Source: Actinomycetota bacterium (GTDB lineage: Bacteria; Actinomycetota; Acidimicrobiia; Acidimicrobiales; Ilumatobacteraceae). From it: a stretch of DNA of 44,655 nucleotides. The stretch lies in the NCBI GenBank assembly GCA_017856115.1, contig JAFMFM010000011.1, positions 1 to 44,655 of the forward strand, given 5' to 3'. The notes under the pieces were generated by a model. It worked only from the letters and a program-made list of their open reading frames with translations. It searched no databases and was not told the DNA's origin. The position numbers and the translations under genes are program-made. This document shows, piece after piece, positions 1 to 10,200 of this stretch. Position 1 is the stretch's first letter, and every line of letters begins with the position of its first letter.

Positions 1-954
<954 letters not shown>

Positions 955-1018
955 GTTGTTTCCTTTTCGTGCAGGTTTCCCAGGCGGGAAACGGGCTGTC
1001 TGATGCCCTGAAAAGCGG

Positions 1019-1045
1019 TTAGCACTCTCCGCGGGCGAGTGCTAA
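1019..1045 (-). promoter_or_regulatory. CIRCE operator (HrcA binding site) of groESL
   Basis: The sequence is TTAGCACTC-N9-GAGTGCTAA, a perfect match to the CIRCE consensus with the exact 9-base spacer. It ends 64 bases upstream of the groES ATG, overlapping the expected transcription start. The HrcA repressor binds CIRCE and releases it after heat shock. hrcA itself is not in this window. Confidence 0.96.
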
Positions 1046-1074
1046 TGCTAGGGGTGAGGCGGGCGGGGCGACAA
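1045..1074 (-). promoter_or_regulatory. Putative vegetative promoter of groESL
   Basis: On the minus strand a -35-like TTGTCG (1069-1074) is followed after 18 bases by a -10-like TAGCAT (1045-1050). This places the transcription start inside the CIRCE element, the arrangement expected for repression by HrcA. The -35 match is moderate, so the call rests mostly on position. Confidence 0.5.
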
Positions 1075-1086
1075 CCCGAGCCTGCG

Positions 1087-1662
1087 TTACCGATCCGACG
1101 AGCGTCCGAGCAGCCCTTCCACCAAACGAACGGGAAGACCCACCACCGTGGTGAGGTGACCTGTGACGCGCTCCACAAACATCGCTGCCTCGCCTTGTAC
1201 GGCGTACCCCCCTGCTTTGTCGAGCGACTCCCCGGTCGCGAGGTAGCGCTCGAGTAGGTCGGCGTCGATGGGGTGCATGGCGACGGCGGCCGAGTCGAGT
1301 TCCGTGCGGTGGGTGCCACCCTGGGCAACGCACACCGCCGTGTGCACCATATGCGTGCGGCCAGACAGTCGACGCAACATCGTGCGTGCATGATCGGTGT
1401 CGGTCGGCGTTCCGAAGATCTCGCCGTCGACGTCCACCGTGGTGTCGGCACCCAGTACCAACGTGTCGACGGGGTAGCGGCCCGCCACCGCCAGACACTT
1501 CGCTGTCGCCAGGCGCATCACCAACTCGCGCGGAGTCTCATCGGGAAGCGGAGATTCATCGAGATCGGCAGAGTCCACCACGAATGGCACACCCATCTGC
1601 GTGAGGATGTCGGCTCGTCGCGGGGAGCGCGAGGCGAGTACCAGCGGTGGGCGACCGTTCAT
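1087..1662 (-). CDS. maf: Maf-family nucleotide pyrophosphatase
   Basis: Maf/YhdE proteins hydrolyse non-canonical or modified nucleoside triphosphates (dTTP/UTP or m7GTP subclasses) to the monophosphate and pyrophosphate, and have been linked to septum inhibition. The 191-residue product has the signature LASRSPRR at residues 9-16 (phosphate binding) and GADTTVDVDG at 71-80 with the catalytic Asp73. The later GGYAVQGEAAMFVERVTG block is also characteristic. It sits 16 bases downstream of dusB as the last gene of the tsa block, before the separately promoted groESL. The exact nucleotide specificity cannot be read from sequence alone. Confidence 0.93.
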   Translation of the reverse strand: MNGRPPLVLASRSPRRADILTQMGVPFVVDSADLDESPLPDETPRELVMRLATAKCLAVAGRYPVDTLVLGADTTVDVDGEIFGTPTDTDHARTMLRRLSGRTHMVHTAVCVAQGGTHRTELDSAAVAMHPIDADLLERYLATGESLDKAGGYAVQGEAAMFVERVTGHLTTVVGLPVRLVEGLLGRSSDR

Positions 1663-1678
1663 TCCGCGAGTAGCAGCG

Positions 1679-2857
1679 TCACCCGCCGCTCATGGTGGTG
1701 AGCATCGCGTCGTCGGGCACTTGCAGGTCATCAAGGTGGTCCAAGTAGCCGTGCGGCAACACCACGTTGATCGGTCCGTTGGTGTGACCGCGTGGCAAAC
1801 GCTCTCCCCCGGCAACGAGTGCCAACGAGTGGTCGAGTGATGCCGCGAGCGCACGTACTTCGTCGAGTGTCGACACCTCCGCGAATTGACGCCGTACGTC
1901 CGGGCCCACGGGGTACCCCGTGAGATACCAACCACAGTGTTTGCGAAACTCCCGAATGCCCTTGGTGTCGTCATTTCGGCCGTTGTCGCGATGATGCTGC
2001 ATGAGCGCATCGGCGTGCGAGATCATGACACCGAGTACCTCCCCGAGCAAGGGTGATGGTTGCACGGATCGCCCGTTGAATGCGTCCACCAAGTTGCGAA
2101 AGAGCCACGGTTTACCCAGGCAACCACGGCCGATCACCACACCGTCGCAACCAGTTTCTTGCATCATCCGCATTGCGTCGTCGGCACACCAGATGTCGCC
2201 ATTGCCAAGCACGGGAACGCCATCCACCTGTTGCTTGAGCTGAGCAATTGCCTCCCACCGTGCACTCGGTGCGTAGTGCTGCTGGGCGGTTCGTGCGTGC
2301 AATGCGATGGTGACTGCCCCGGCGTCGCGACAGATCTTGCCGGTGTCGATGAAGGTCATCAGTTCTTCGTTGATTCCCATGCGAAATTTGCAGGTGATCG
2401 GGATGCCGTAGCGACTCCCCGCACGCACTGCTGCACGAACGATTTCCGACAACAGGTTCTTCTTCAACGGCACGGCAGCGCCACCGCCCTTGCGCGTGAC
2501 CTTCGCGGCCGGACAACCGAAATTCAGGTCGATGTGGTCGACCAAGTTCTCGCTCCCCAAGATCTCCACGGCCCGCTCCACGATGACGGGGTCGCTGCCG
2601 TACAACTGCATGCTGCGAAAGTGTTCGTCGGGCGCGAAGGTGACCATCGATCGCGTGCGGGAGTTGCCGTACACCAGTGCCGCAGCCATGATCATTTCGT
2701 TCACGTACACCAGACCGGGGCCAAAACTTCGACACAACGAACGAAAGGGGGCGTTGGTTACTCCGGCCATCGGCGCCAGCACCACGGGTGGCCACACGTC
2801 GATTCCGCGTCCAGGGCTCCCGTCGGTGGTGGTGCCACGAATGGCCAGGGGCTTCAT
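1679..2857 (-). CDS. dusB: tRNA-dihydrouridine synthase (DusB/NifR3 type)
   Basis: This flavoenzyme reduces specific uridines of tRNA to dihydrouridine using FMN and NADPH. The 392-residue product has the TIM-barrel start VVLAPMAGVTNAPFR (residues 25-39), the catalytic cysteine C115 in LNFGCPAAKVTRKGGG, the KFRMG and ALHARTAQQHY strands, and the FMN phosphate site GNGDI followed by GVVIGRGCLGKPWLF. The roughly 60-residue tail after the helical domain is common in actinobacterial homologues. Its ATG overlaps the tsaD stop by 4 bases, so translation is coupled to the t6A genes and it belongs to the same tRNA-modification transcript. Precise target uridines are not determinable here. Confidence 0.95.
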   Translation of the reverse strand: MKPLAIRGTTTDGSPGRGIDVWPPVVLAPMAGVTNAPFRSLCRSFGPGLVYVNEMIMAAALVYGNSRTRSMVTFAPDEHFRSMQLYGSDPVIVERAVEILGSENLVDHIDLNFGCPAAKVTRKGGGAAVPLKKNLLSEIVRAAVRAGSRYGIPITCKFRMGINEELMTFIDTGKICRDAGAVTIALHARTAQQHYAPSARWEAIAQLKQQVDGVPVLGNGDIWCADDAMRMMQETGCDGVVIGRGCLGKPWLFRNLVDAFNGRSVQPSPLLGEVLGVMISHADALMQHHRDNGRNDDTKGIREFRKHCGWYLTGYPVGPDVRRQFAEVSTLDEVRALAASLDHSLALVAGGERLPRGHTNGPINVVLPHGYLDHLDDLQVPDDAMLTTMSGG

Positions 2858-3936
2858 CGCTGCCCCGCCCCAAGTTTGAGGTTCGGGTCCGCGCCGGCGT
2901 CCAACCCCATAACCTCACCGCGACGCAGGCGATACCAACCGGCGCTCGCAATCATCGCAGCGTTGTCCGTGCACATCTCCCGTGACGGTAACACCACGGG
3001 AATTCCGTCAGATTCCCCTGCCTTCGTCATCTCGCTGCGCAACAGTGAATTGGCGGCCACACCGCCCCCGAGTGCGATGGTGTTGGCGCCGATGAGTGAT
3101 GCGGCGCGGCGGGCCTTGTGCACCAGCACGTCCACCACTGCTCGCTGGAACGAGGCAGCGACGTCGTCGCTCGAAACGTGAGGATTCGCACGCACGTGAT
3201 TGATGACTGCAGTCTTCAGCCCACTGAATGAAACGTCGAGACCATCGTTCAGCATCGCACGAGGCAGTGCAATGGCGGTGTCCTTGCCGCGTGTCGCTGC
3301 CTTGTCGATCGCAGGGCCTCCGGGATACGACAGTCCCAGGAAGCGCGCCACCTTGTCGAAGGCCTCGCCGGCGGCATCGTCGATGGTCTGCCCGATGACT
3401 CGATACGAGTCGTGGCCGGTCATTTCCACCAGCAATGTGTGACCACCCGACACCAATACGAACAACATCGGAAACCGGGCATTGGGTTCGTCAAGTAGTG
3501 CCGCGTAGAGATGTGCTTCGAGATGATTCACACCGACGAACGGCACGTCCAACGCCAGCGCGGTGGCCTTCGCCGCGGATACCCCCACCAACAACGCTCC
3601 AACCAGTCCCGGCCCAACGGTTGCCGCCACTGCATCCACTCGGGAGACGTCGATGTTGGCGCGCTCCAATGCTTCGGCGACCACCTGGGGCAGGGTTTCC
3701 AGATGTGCACGACTCGCAATCTCGGGCACCACTCCTCCGAAGCGCGCGTGTTCATCAAGCTGGCTTGCCACCACCGACGAAAGCACGTCGGTGCCGCCCA
3801 TCACCACGGCGGCTGCGGTCTCATCGCAGCTGGTCTCGATACCGAGCACGATCGTTGACGTGTCAACGGTGGACGCATTCCGGTCGGAAACTCCCACGGA
3901 GGCGACAGCCGACCGAGTGGTACTCCCGGAAGTCAT
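2854..3936 (-). CDS. tsaD: tRNA N6-threonylcarbamoyladenosine transferase TsaD
   Basis: TsaD transfers the threonylcarbamoyl group from TC-AMP to A37 of ANN-decoding tRNAs, with TsaB and TsaE as partners. The 360-residue product has the ASKHA-fold start VLGIETSCDET (30-40), the metal-binding HxxxH as H138 and H142 in NHLEAHLYA, and the nucleotide-site motifs ALGGGVAANSLLR and MCTDNAAMIA. About 27 residues precede the conserved core, longer than usual. The ATG at 3936 is preferred because it overlaps the rimI stop as ATGA, but internal GTG codons, such as the one at residue 14, could be the true start. The stop overlaps the dusB start by 4 bases. Confidence 0.96.
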   Translation of the reverse strand: MTSGSTTRSAVASVGVSDRNASTVDTSTIVLGIETSCDETAAAVVMGGTDVLSSVVASQLDEHARFGGVVPEIASRAHLETLPQVVAEALERANIDVSRVDAVAATVGPGLVGALLVGVSAAKATALALDVPFVGVNHLEAHLYAALLDEPNARFPMLFVLVSGGHTLLVEMTGHDSYRVIGQTIDDAAGEAFDKVARFLGLSYPGGPAIDKAATRGKDTAIALPRAMLNDGLDVSFSGLKTAVINHVRANPHVSSDDVAASFQRAVVDVLVHKARRAASLIGANTIALGGGVAANSLLRSEMTKAGESDGIPVVLPSREMCTDNAAMIASAGWYRLRRGEVMGLDAGADPNLKLGAGQR

Positions 3937-4487
3937 GATGCGTTCCGTTCTGCTTCGATTGCCTGCAATCGGCGTTCAAAGTCGGCACCCTGAATGTCGG
4001 TACACCACATGACGATTGCATCGTCACGATTTTCGTAGTACTTGGCTCGCACGCCCACCGGCACGAATCCAAACCTTCGGTACAGCGACTGCGCCGAGAC
4101 GTTGGATTCGCGCACCTCGAGCGTGAGCGACTCCATTCCCGCTCGTCGCGCCTCCCACGACAAATCCAGCATGAGCTCGGTTGCGATTCCCCGTCGGCGC
4201 ATCGCGACGGACACCGCCACGTTGGTGATGTGGGCGGCGGTATCCATGTAGATCATTCCGCCGTATCCCACGACCCGACCACCCAGGATGGCAACCAGAT
4301 AGTGCCGCGACCCTCGAGTCTGCATGGCCAACTCATCCTGAAATACGCCAACGGTCCATGGCTGCGGATAGGCGGTGGCCTCGATTTCCATCACCTGCGG
4401 CAGATGGGATCGTCGCATCGGTTCGATGACCAACGCATCTTCGTCGGCAGGCTGCTTTCGACCCAGCCAGCGACTCAGCACGCTCAT
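3933..4487 (-). CDS. rimI: Ribosomal-protein-alanine N-acetyltransferase RimI
   Basis: RimI is a GNAT-fold enzyme that acetylates the N-terminal alanine of ribosomal protein S18 and, in some bacteria, other N-termini. The 184-residue product has the GNAT strand pattern, the acetyl-CoA loop AMRRRGIATELM (residues 96-106) and the conserved block LEVRESNVSAQSLYRRFGF (123-141). A longer frame runs upstream, but it lies inside tsaB and lacks family similarity. The ATG at 4487 gives a normal-length protein and sits 16 bases after the tsaB stop. It lies between tsaB and tsaD, as is common in actinobacteria. The N-terminal 20 residues (MSVLSRWLGRKQ...) are not part of the conserved fold. Confidence 0.92.
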   Translation of the reverse strand: MSVLSRWLGRKQPADEDALVIEPMRRSHLPQVMEIEATAYPQPWTVGVFQDELAMQTRGSRHYLVAILGGRVVGYGGMIYMDTAAHITNVAVSVAMRRRGIATELMLDLSWEARRAGMESLTLEVRESNVSAQSLYRRFGFVPVGVRAKYYENRDDAIVMWCTDIQGADFERRLQAIEAERNAS

Positions 4488-4503
4488 ACGTTGCCCTGCC
4501 GAA

Positions 4504-5226
4504 TCATGCACTGCTCCGCGTCGTCCAGTTGATCTCGGCATCAGCTTCACGCAGGTAGAGCGCCTCGGCTCGTGGTGCACGAAGTGCACCGCCATCGAGG
4601 TGCAGCGCTCGTTCGTGACCGATGAACGCAACATGTCGAGCGATCGGCCAATCCAACGTTTCGTCCCCGAACGACACGTTCCACGAGTGCGGTCCCAATC
4701 CCGCGACGATGTCGTCTCGATGACGTCGCGCGAAGTCACCCACGAACAAACAATGCTGTCCTCGCTCTCGTACGCCGGCGAGGAGGTCGTCCAGTCCTCC
4801 TACTCGTGGGGCAAGCACACGACCCGACACGTTCGAATGCATCGCCCAAGCCACTTCCCGACGACGCGCATCGATGGTTGGAACGATGACCTCCGCCTGT
4901 TTGGCGACGGCTACCGGTATTGCGGCGACCAGCGCCTCCAACCCGTCGACACCGACCAGTGGAATCGACAGCGCGAATGCCAGTGCCTGCGCCGATGCGA
5001 TTCCAACCCGCATCCCGGTGAACAAGCCCGGCCCCACATCCACGGCCACCGCATCGAGATCGGCGAACGACAATCCGGCCCGCTTCACCACGAAGTCGAT
5101 CATCGGCGTGAGGTCCTCGGCATGTCGACGATCACTTCGCAACTCACTCGATGCCAGCACCGTGGCACCATCGACCACGGCAACACTCACCATCGTGGTT
5201 GCGGTATCGATCCCCAGCACGATCAT
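4504..5226 (-). CDS. tsaB: t6A biosynthesis protein TsaB
   Basis: TsaB is the inactive TsaD paralogue that heterodimerises with TsaD and, with TsaE, supports tRNA t6A37 formation. The 240-residue protein starts VLGIDTATTMVSVAVVDG and contains HAEDLTPMIDFV, VDVGPGLFTGMRVGIASAQALAFALSIPLVGVDGLEAL and TIDARRREVAWA, the canonical TsaB/YeaZ blocks. It lacks the metal-binding HxxxH pair, as expected. The frame is open another 113 codons upstream, but that part is a shadow of tsaE. The ATG at 5226 overlaps the tsaE TGA by 4 bases and begins exactly at the conserved strand. Confidence 0.95.
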   Translation of the reverse strand: MIVLGIDTATTMVSVAVVDGATVLASSELRSDRRHAEDLTPMIDFVVKRAGLSFADLDAVAVDVGPGLFTGMRVGIASAQALAFALSIPLVGVDGLEALVAAIPVAVAKQAEVIVPTIDARRREVAWAMHSNVSGRVLAPRVGGLDDLLAGVRERGQHCLFVGDFARRHRDDIVAGLGPHSWNVSFGDETLDWPIARHVAFIGHERALHLDGGALRAPRAEALYLREADAEINWTTRSSA

Positions 5227-5708
5227 GTGGTGGTACCGACCTGCAGGCGGTCCGAGAGCCGAACGAATCTGGCCTCCCAGTTCGAACCTCGCCACGACAC
5301 GGTGACGGTGCGTGCATCGCCTGCAGCGTGTTCGAAGCCGACCACCAAGGCATCGTCGAACGCGTCCGGCACCAGGTCCCCCCACTCCACCACCAACACC
5401 GCGCCGCGCCGACGGGCCTCGTCCAGTGCCAAGTCGTCCAATTCTCCCGTGCGCTCGAGTCGGTACAAATCGCAGTGCACCACGGTGAGCCGGCCACCAA
5501 CGTATTCGTGCACCAAATTGAACGTCGGCGAGGTGACCGTCTCGGTGATGCCGAGGGCCGCGCACAGCGCCTTGGTGAACGTGGTCTTACCGGCACCGAG
5601 GTCGCCGGTCAACAGCAACACATCCCGGGGACGAAGCTCCGCGGCAATCACCCGTGCAATACGAGCCGTGTCGTCCACGGTGGTTACCGACAACGTGCTC
5701 TTCATCAT
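5223..5708 (-). CDS. tsaE: t6A biosynthesis ATPase TsaE
   Basis: TsaE is a small P-loop ATPase that regulates and turns over the TsaBD complex in t6A synthesis. The 161-residue product has the Walker A LLTGDLGAGKTTFTKAL (residues 32-48), the TSPTFNLVHEY switch segment, the DLYRLE block and the Walker-B-like VLVVEWGD. There are two adjacent ATGs at 5708 and 5705; the first overlaps the alr stop by 4 bases and is chosen for coupling. The gene sits immediately before tsaB, rimI and tsaD, so all dedicated t6A transfer components except TsaC/Sua5 are here. Confidence 0.95.
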   Translation of the reverse strand: MMKSTLSVTTVDDTARIARVIAAELRPRDVLLLTGDLGAGKTTFTKALCAALGITETVTSPTFNLVHEYVGGRLTVVHCDLYRLERTGELDDLALDEARRRGAVLVVEWGDLVPDAFDDALVVGFEHAAGDARTVTVSWRGSNWEARFVRLSDRLQVGTTT

Positions 5709-6844
5709 GCGTGGTCACCCACGTACGTTCTCGGAACACGAGCGGACACTGCGCACACCACCTCATAGGTGATCGTTCCGAGCGCCGACGCCCAGTCCTC
5801 CGCCCTGATCCTGTCGCCACCCTGCGCACCGAACAGCACTGCTTCATCGCCGATGGAAACGGCATCGTCTCCACAATCGACCATCATCTGGTCCATCGTC
5901 ACGACACCCACGATTCGCCGCCGTCTTCCGCCAACCAGCACCTCGGCGCTCGTTTGCCACGCACGTCGCGCAATGCCGTCGGCGTAACCCAACGGCAAGG
6001 TGGCGATGGTGGCGTCGCGTTCCAATACGGTACGAAGCCCGTAGCTCACACCCTCCCCAGCAGGCACTCGTTGTACGTGCGAAACCTGCGTGCGCAGTGT
6101 CATGACGGGCGCGAGTTCGGCCATCAACGACGCGTCAAGTTCGCCGGGATTCAATCCGTACATCGCTATTCCGGTGCGCATGATTGTGCTCTCGGGGGCC
6201 ACGCCGCGCACCGTGGCGGCGGAGTTGGCACAATGCACGTGTCGAACATCCGGAACGTCGGCCCGAATCTGCCGCTCGACCTTCGAAAAGAGTTCCAGCT
6301 GCCGCGACGTTGCCGGGTGTGTCGGATCATCCGCAGTGGCGAGGTGCGTCATCACCCCCTCGAGCCTCAACTCCGGGAATGATGCGATGCGATGTGCGCA
6401 CTCCAGCGCCGCATCAATCGAAACACCGACGCGATGCATTCCGGTATCCACCTTCAGATGCACCGTCACTCGCTTCCCCAGCCGTCGACCGGCTGCGGCG
6501 AGTGCGTCGATGTATTGCGAGTTGTAAGCCACGCATACCACGTCGTGTTCCGCGAGCATTCCGGCATCCGACCTTGGTTGTTCGCTCATCACCATGATGG
6601 GTGCGGTGACACCGGCCGCGCGCAGTTCCAGAGCCTCCTGGGTGAGCGCCACGCACAAACCAGCCGCGCCAGCCGCGAGTGCTGCTCTTGCACAGGGCAC
6701 GGCCCCATGCCCGTAGGCATTCGCCTTCACCACCGCCCAGAGTTCACTCGGCTGCGAGCGTTCCACGAGCAGCCTCACGTTTCCGCGCAGTGCCACAAGA
6801 TCGATCTCTGCGCGAGTTGCTCTCGCGGCGATGCCGTTACCCAT
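5705..6844 (-). CDS. alr: Alanine racemase
   Basis: This PLP enzyme interconverts L- and D-alanine, supplying D-Ala for peptidoglycan. The 379-residue product (start ATG at 6844) has the PLP lysine K40 in WAVVKANAYGHG, the conserved VDTGMHRVG, HCANSAA, and the second catalytic base Y268 in GEGVSYG, followed by TLPLGYADG. An open frame of 50 codons precedes this ATG but overlaps acpS and is dissimilar to the family. It lies 13 bases downstream of acpS and overlaps tsaE by 4 bases. The alr-tsaE-tsaB-rimI-tsaD order is a frequent actinobacterial arrangement. Confidence 0.97.
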   Translation of the reverse strand: MGNGIAARATRAEIDLVALRGNVRLLVERSQPSELWAVVKANAYGHGAVPCARAALAAGAAGLCVALTQEALELRAAGVTAPIMVMSEQPRSDAGMLAEHDVVCVAYNSQYIDALAAAGRRLGKRVTVHLKVDTGMHRVGVSIDAALECAHRIASFPELRLEGVMTHLATADDPTHPATSRQLELFSKVERQIRADVPDVRHVHCANSAATVRGVAPESTIMRTGIAMYGLNPGELDASLMAELAPVMTLRTQVSHVQRVPAGEGVSYGLRTVLERDATIATLPLGYADGIARRAWQTSAEVLVGGRRRRIVGVVTMDQMMVDCGDDAVSIGDEAVLFGAQGGDRIRAEDWASALGTITYEVVCAVSARVPRTYVGDHA

Positions 6845-6857
6845 GGCGTGCGTGCTG

Positions 6858-7223
6858 CTACTCGGCGGCAACGACTGCCACGGCGAGGTCATCCGTGTGC
6901 GAAATGGAGACATGCCAGTTCGACACTCCTCGTTGTTGCGCCAGTTCGGCGGCTCGACCCCGCACCATGAGCGACGGTCGTCCGTTGCTCGCACTCACCA
7001 CCGATACGTCGTGAAAATCGAACGATCCGAGCCCCACCCCCAGGGCCTTCATGACGGCTTCGCGAACCGCAAAACGGGCGGCCAACACCGCCGGAGCATC
7101 GGCACGCTGTGCGGCCATCTCGCGTTCGCCATCCGTGAAGACACGCTCCGCCATTCGCGGGGAACGGGCGAGCGTTCGCGAGAAACGGGTGATGTCGACG
7201 GCATCGATCCCCAATCCGATCAT
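6858..7223 (-). CDS. acpS: Holo-[acyl-carrier-protein] synthase
   Basis: AcpS transfers 4'-phosphopantetheine from CoA to the serine of acyl carrier protein, activating fatty-acid synthesis. The 121-residue product matches the family length and carries GIDAVDI with the Mg-binding Asp7, the FAVREAVMKALG motif with Glu55, and the C-terminal SISHTDDLAVAVV. The ATG at 7223 begins directly at the conserved strand but has only a weak ribosome-binding site. Instead a strong AGGAG lies upstream of a 9-codon out-of-frame mini-ORF whose TGA overlaps this ATG (7220-7249), suggesting reinitiation. An in-frame TTG four codons upstream is an alternative start. Confidence 0.95.
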   Translation of the reverse strand: MIGLGIDAVDITRFSRTLARSPRMAERVFTDGEREMAAQRADAPAVLAARFAVREAVMKALGVGLGSFDFHDVSVVSASNGRPSLMVRGRAAELAQQRGVSNWHVSISHTDDLAVAVVAAE

Positions 7224-7249
7224 GCGAGCGTCCAATCCGTGGAAAACAT
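7220..7249 (-). other. Possible 9-codon coupling mini-ORF before acpS
   Basis: An AGGAG (7256-7260, overlapping the glmS-like stop codon) stands 6 bases before an ATG at 7247-7249. That ATG opens the frame MFSTDWTLA and ends at TGA 7220-7222. The TGA overlaps the acpS ATG as ATGA. This geometry fits termination-reinitiation feeding ribosomes to acpS, which otherwise has no clear ribosome-binding site. It may be chance; no homology can be claimed for nine residues. Confidence 0.3.
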
Positions 7250-7258
7250 GCCCAACTC

Positions 7259-10200
7259 CTAGTCGCCGGCGCGCCACATGTCGGCGGTCGACGTAATGGG
7301 CAGGATAAGTGCATCCGCCACCGACACCTCGGCCAGGCGATCCTCGCGGAATGACGTCTCGGTCTCGGTCACCGCATCCACCAAACGTTCGTAACGGTTG
7401 TCGTAGCCATTCAGCACTTGTTTCATTACACCCGCCGGCAATCGGTCGTGAAACAGCACGTGTAGCAACGTGATGCCCGTGGTCTCGCTGCCCTTCGTTT
7501 CAGGAACCAGAATGACGGTGCGACTATCGCGACGTCCACGCGCCACCAACACCTCTTGTGACATCGCCACCCGGCGCTTGGTACCGCGCAATGCATTGCT
7601 GGTATCCACGCGCGACTGCAAATCACGGGCAATGCCACCACGATCCACGATCATCACCGTCGACTCCGGCGAGGCCGGATCGCCTTCGATTCGATAACGA
7701 GTGAAGCCCACCACCGACGAAATGGCCGGATCGATGTCGGCAAGCACCTTCAATACGCCGTAGGGCAAGCGCTCGCGGGCGGCTCCGGCATTCAACACCG
7801 CCTTTACCAGTGGTCGATCCAGCAAGCCCTCCTCACTGCGCGAGATTCCGACGGTGATGGTCTTGGCTTGGTGTTTGATGGCATCGATGGGGCGGGTCAA
7901 CTCGTCAATGGCACGCGTAAGTGCCGAGGTGATGTCGTCGAGCAGGGCTTCGGGCGTGGCAATCTTTCCGAAGTCGCGTTGGTACGTTTGCAGCGGATTC
8001 GGCGACATCGCCGTGCGCAACATTCCCACCACACGAACCGCAGTGGATGCCTCGAGGTTGCCGTCGTAGGTACCGGTGGCCAACGCATCGAAGAAGCGAT
8101 TGGCAACCACGCCAATCTCGGCGTGGACCTTGTCGAGCAGCGCGGCACCTTGACCGCCGCGCTCCACCGCGTGTTCGACCACTTCACGCGTTTGTCGCAG
8201 CGTGCGAGCCAGTGAATCGATGGCGAGTGCCGCCTCGTAGCCAAAGAGGTGCCCGACCATCACCGACAGTACGAACGCCACCCGGTGGTCCACTGGCGGC
8301 ACCTCGATGACCGCGGCGGCGGCACCGAAGCGCTCCTCTCCTCGGGTGGCAACCACGATCGGCAAGGCCTTGTGGGCGCGATAGATCTCGATTTCCTTGG
8401 CAACGTCGGTTGCGTTCCCACCGCTCAATCCCGCCGCACATACGAAGATGAGCGGCTCGCACGACAAGTCGATGTGCTTCTTGTCCTCCGTGATGTCACA
8501 TGCGATCGATTTGTAACACAGTTCGCTGAGTTTGATCCGCACTTCCTCTGCCGCAACTGCATTGGCGCCGTTGCCCACGACGGTCCAGTAGCGACGCGAA
8601 GTGGCGAAACTGCGCGCCGCATCTGCGATCCTGGGCTGTAGTTGCAGAACCTCCACCAATGCGGCGGGAAGCGAGCGAAGGGCGGCGAGCAATTGATGAC
8701 GATCGTCCTCGCCACCGACCGTGATGACCTGTGCAATCGCACACGACACGATCGCGCCAGCGGCCACCTGGGCATAGAACGCCTTGGTGCTCGCCACGCT
8801 CATCTCCACGTCGCGACCGTCGGAGGTGTAGATGACTCCGTCTGCTTTTGCCGACAACTCACTGCCGCGTCGATTGACGATGGCCAACACACGCGCGCCG
8901 CGCGAGCGCGCCAAATCCACGGTTCGGTTGGTGTCGGTGGTGGTGCCGCTCTGGCTGATGGCAACGATCAGGGTGTCACGCATGTCGAGCGACAAACCGA
9001 ATCCGGAGAGCTCCGTCGCAGGCAGCGCTTCGACACGGAGTTGGTCGTGGGTCAATTGTTTCAACAGATTGGCCAACGATCGTCCCGCTATTGCGGCCGT
9101 GCCCTGTCCGATCACCTGCACGCGACGCAACGTGCCTGCGGCAAGTTCATCGACGATCTGCTTGGGCAACTGGGACTCATCGAGTACCACCGACAGACGT
9201 GCATCGCGCTCCACGATCCGCCCTCGCAGCGTTTTGGAAAAGCTACGTGGAGCCTCGTTGATCTCCTTCACCAGGAAGTGATGGTGATCACCTCGATCGA
9301 TGTCCCGGGTGGTCACTTCGGCGGTCAACGTGTTGCCCTCACCGACCGCAAGTAACGTTCCGTCGTAGGCCTGCAACGTCACCCCGTCGGGGCTGCCCGC
9401 TCGTGAACCATCGAGCGCCATGATCTGACCGCGGCTCGACGGTCGATCGGGATGCGCCAACGACTCACCGTCCATTCGCACGTAGCGCTGTGTTTCTTCC
9501 ACCACTCCGTACGGCTCGCTGGCCACCACGTACCGATTGTCGGCCATTCCCACGCACAGCCCTTGACCGCTGCCCTTCAGCGCGAGCAACAGGGTGTCGG
9601 GTTCGTCGGCCGATGCGGCAGCAATTGCCACCGATCCATCGAACGAGGCGACGGTCTCACGAAATGCGTCGACCAATGACGATCCGCGGGCCACGCCTCG
9701 TGACACCAAGGTCGGAATGACCTTGGCATCGGTGGTGATGGGTTGGGCCAGTCGAAGGTCGTGGCGCGCTCGCAAGTCGGCGTGGTTGTCCACATCGCCG
9801 TTCAGCGCCGCAACGAGGTAGGCCGAATCGGCATTCGATTCCAGTTCTTCGCTGTTCACCGGATGTGCGTTCGGCTCGGAGATGATGCCGACGCTCGCCC
9901 AGCGCGTATGGCCAAGCACGGCAACGCGAGTGTCGGGCTGACTCACCAACAAACGCAGGAGGTCGTCGTTTACCACCGCTGCTCGCATGACCCGTGTGTT
10001 GTCACCCAACTCACCAATCTCGGCCGCTGCCTTGTAGACGAACGACCATGCATTGCGTGTAACCCGAACCGCGCCGGAGGTAAAGAGGCTGTCATCATGA
10101 CGACCACCCAACAGCACCGCAACTCGGGCATCGTCCTGACGCAATCCGTGATTCCACACCATCACGTGAATGCCCGCGGAGTCACGACCACGAACCTCCA

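Noticed and set aside
4375-5772. A 465-codon plus-strand frame
   Set aside because: It runs antisense to the unmistakable rimI, tsaB and tsaE genes; no family resemblance.
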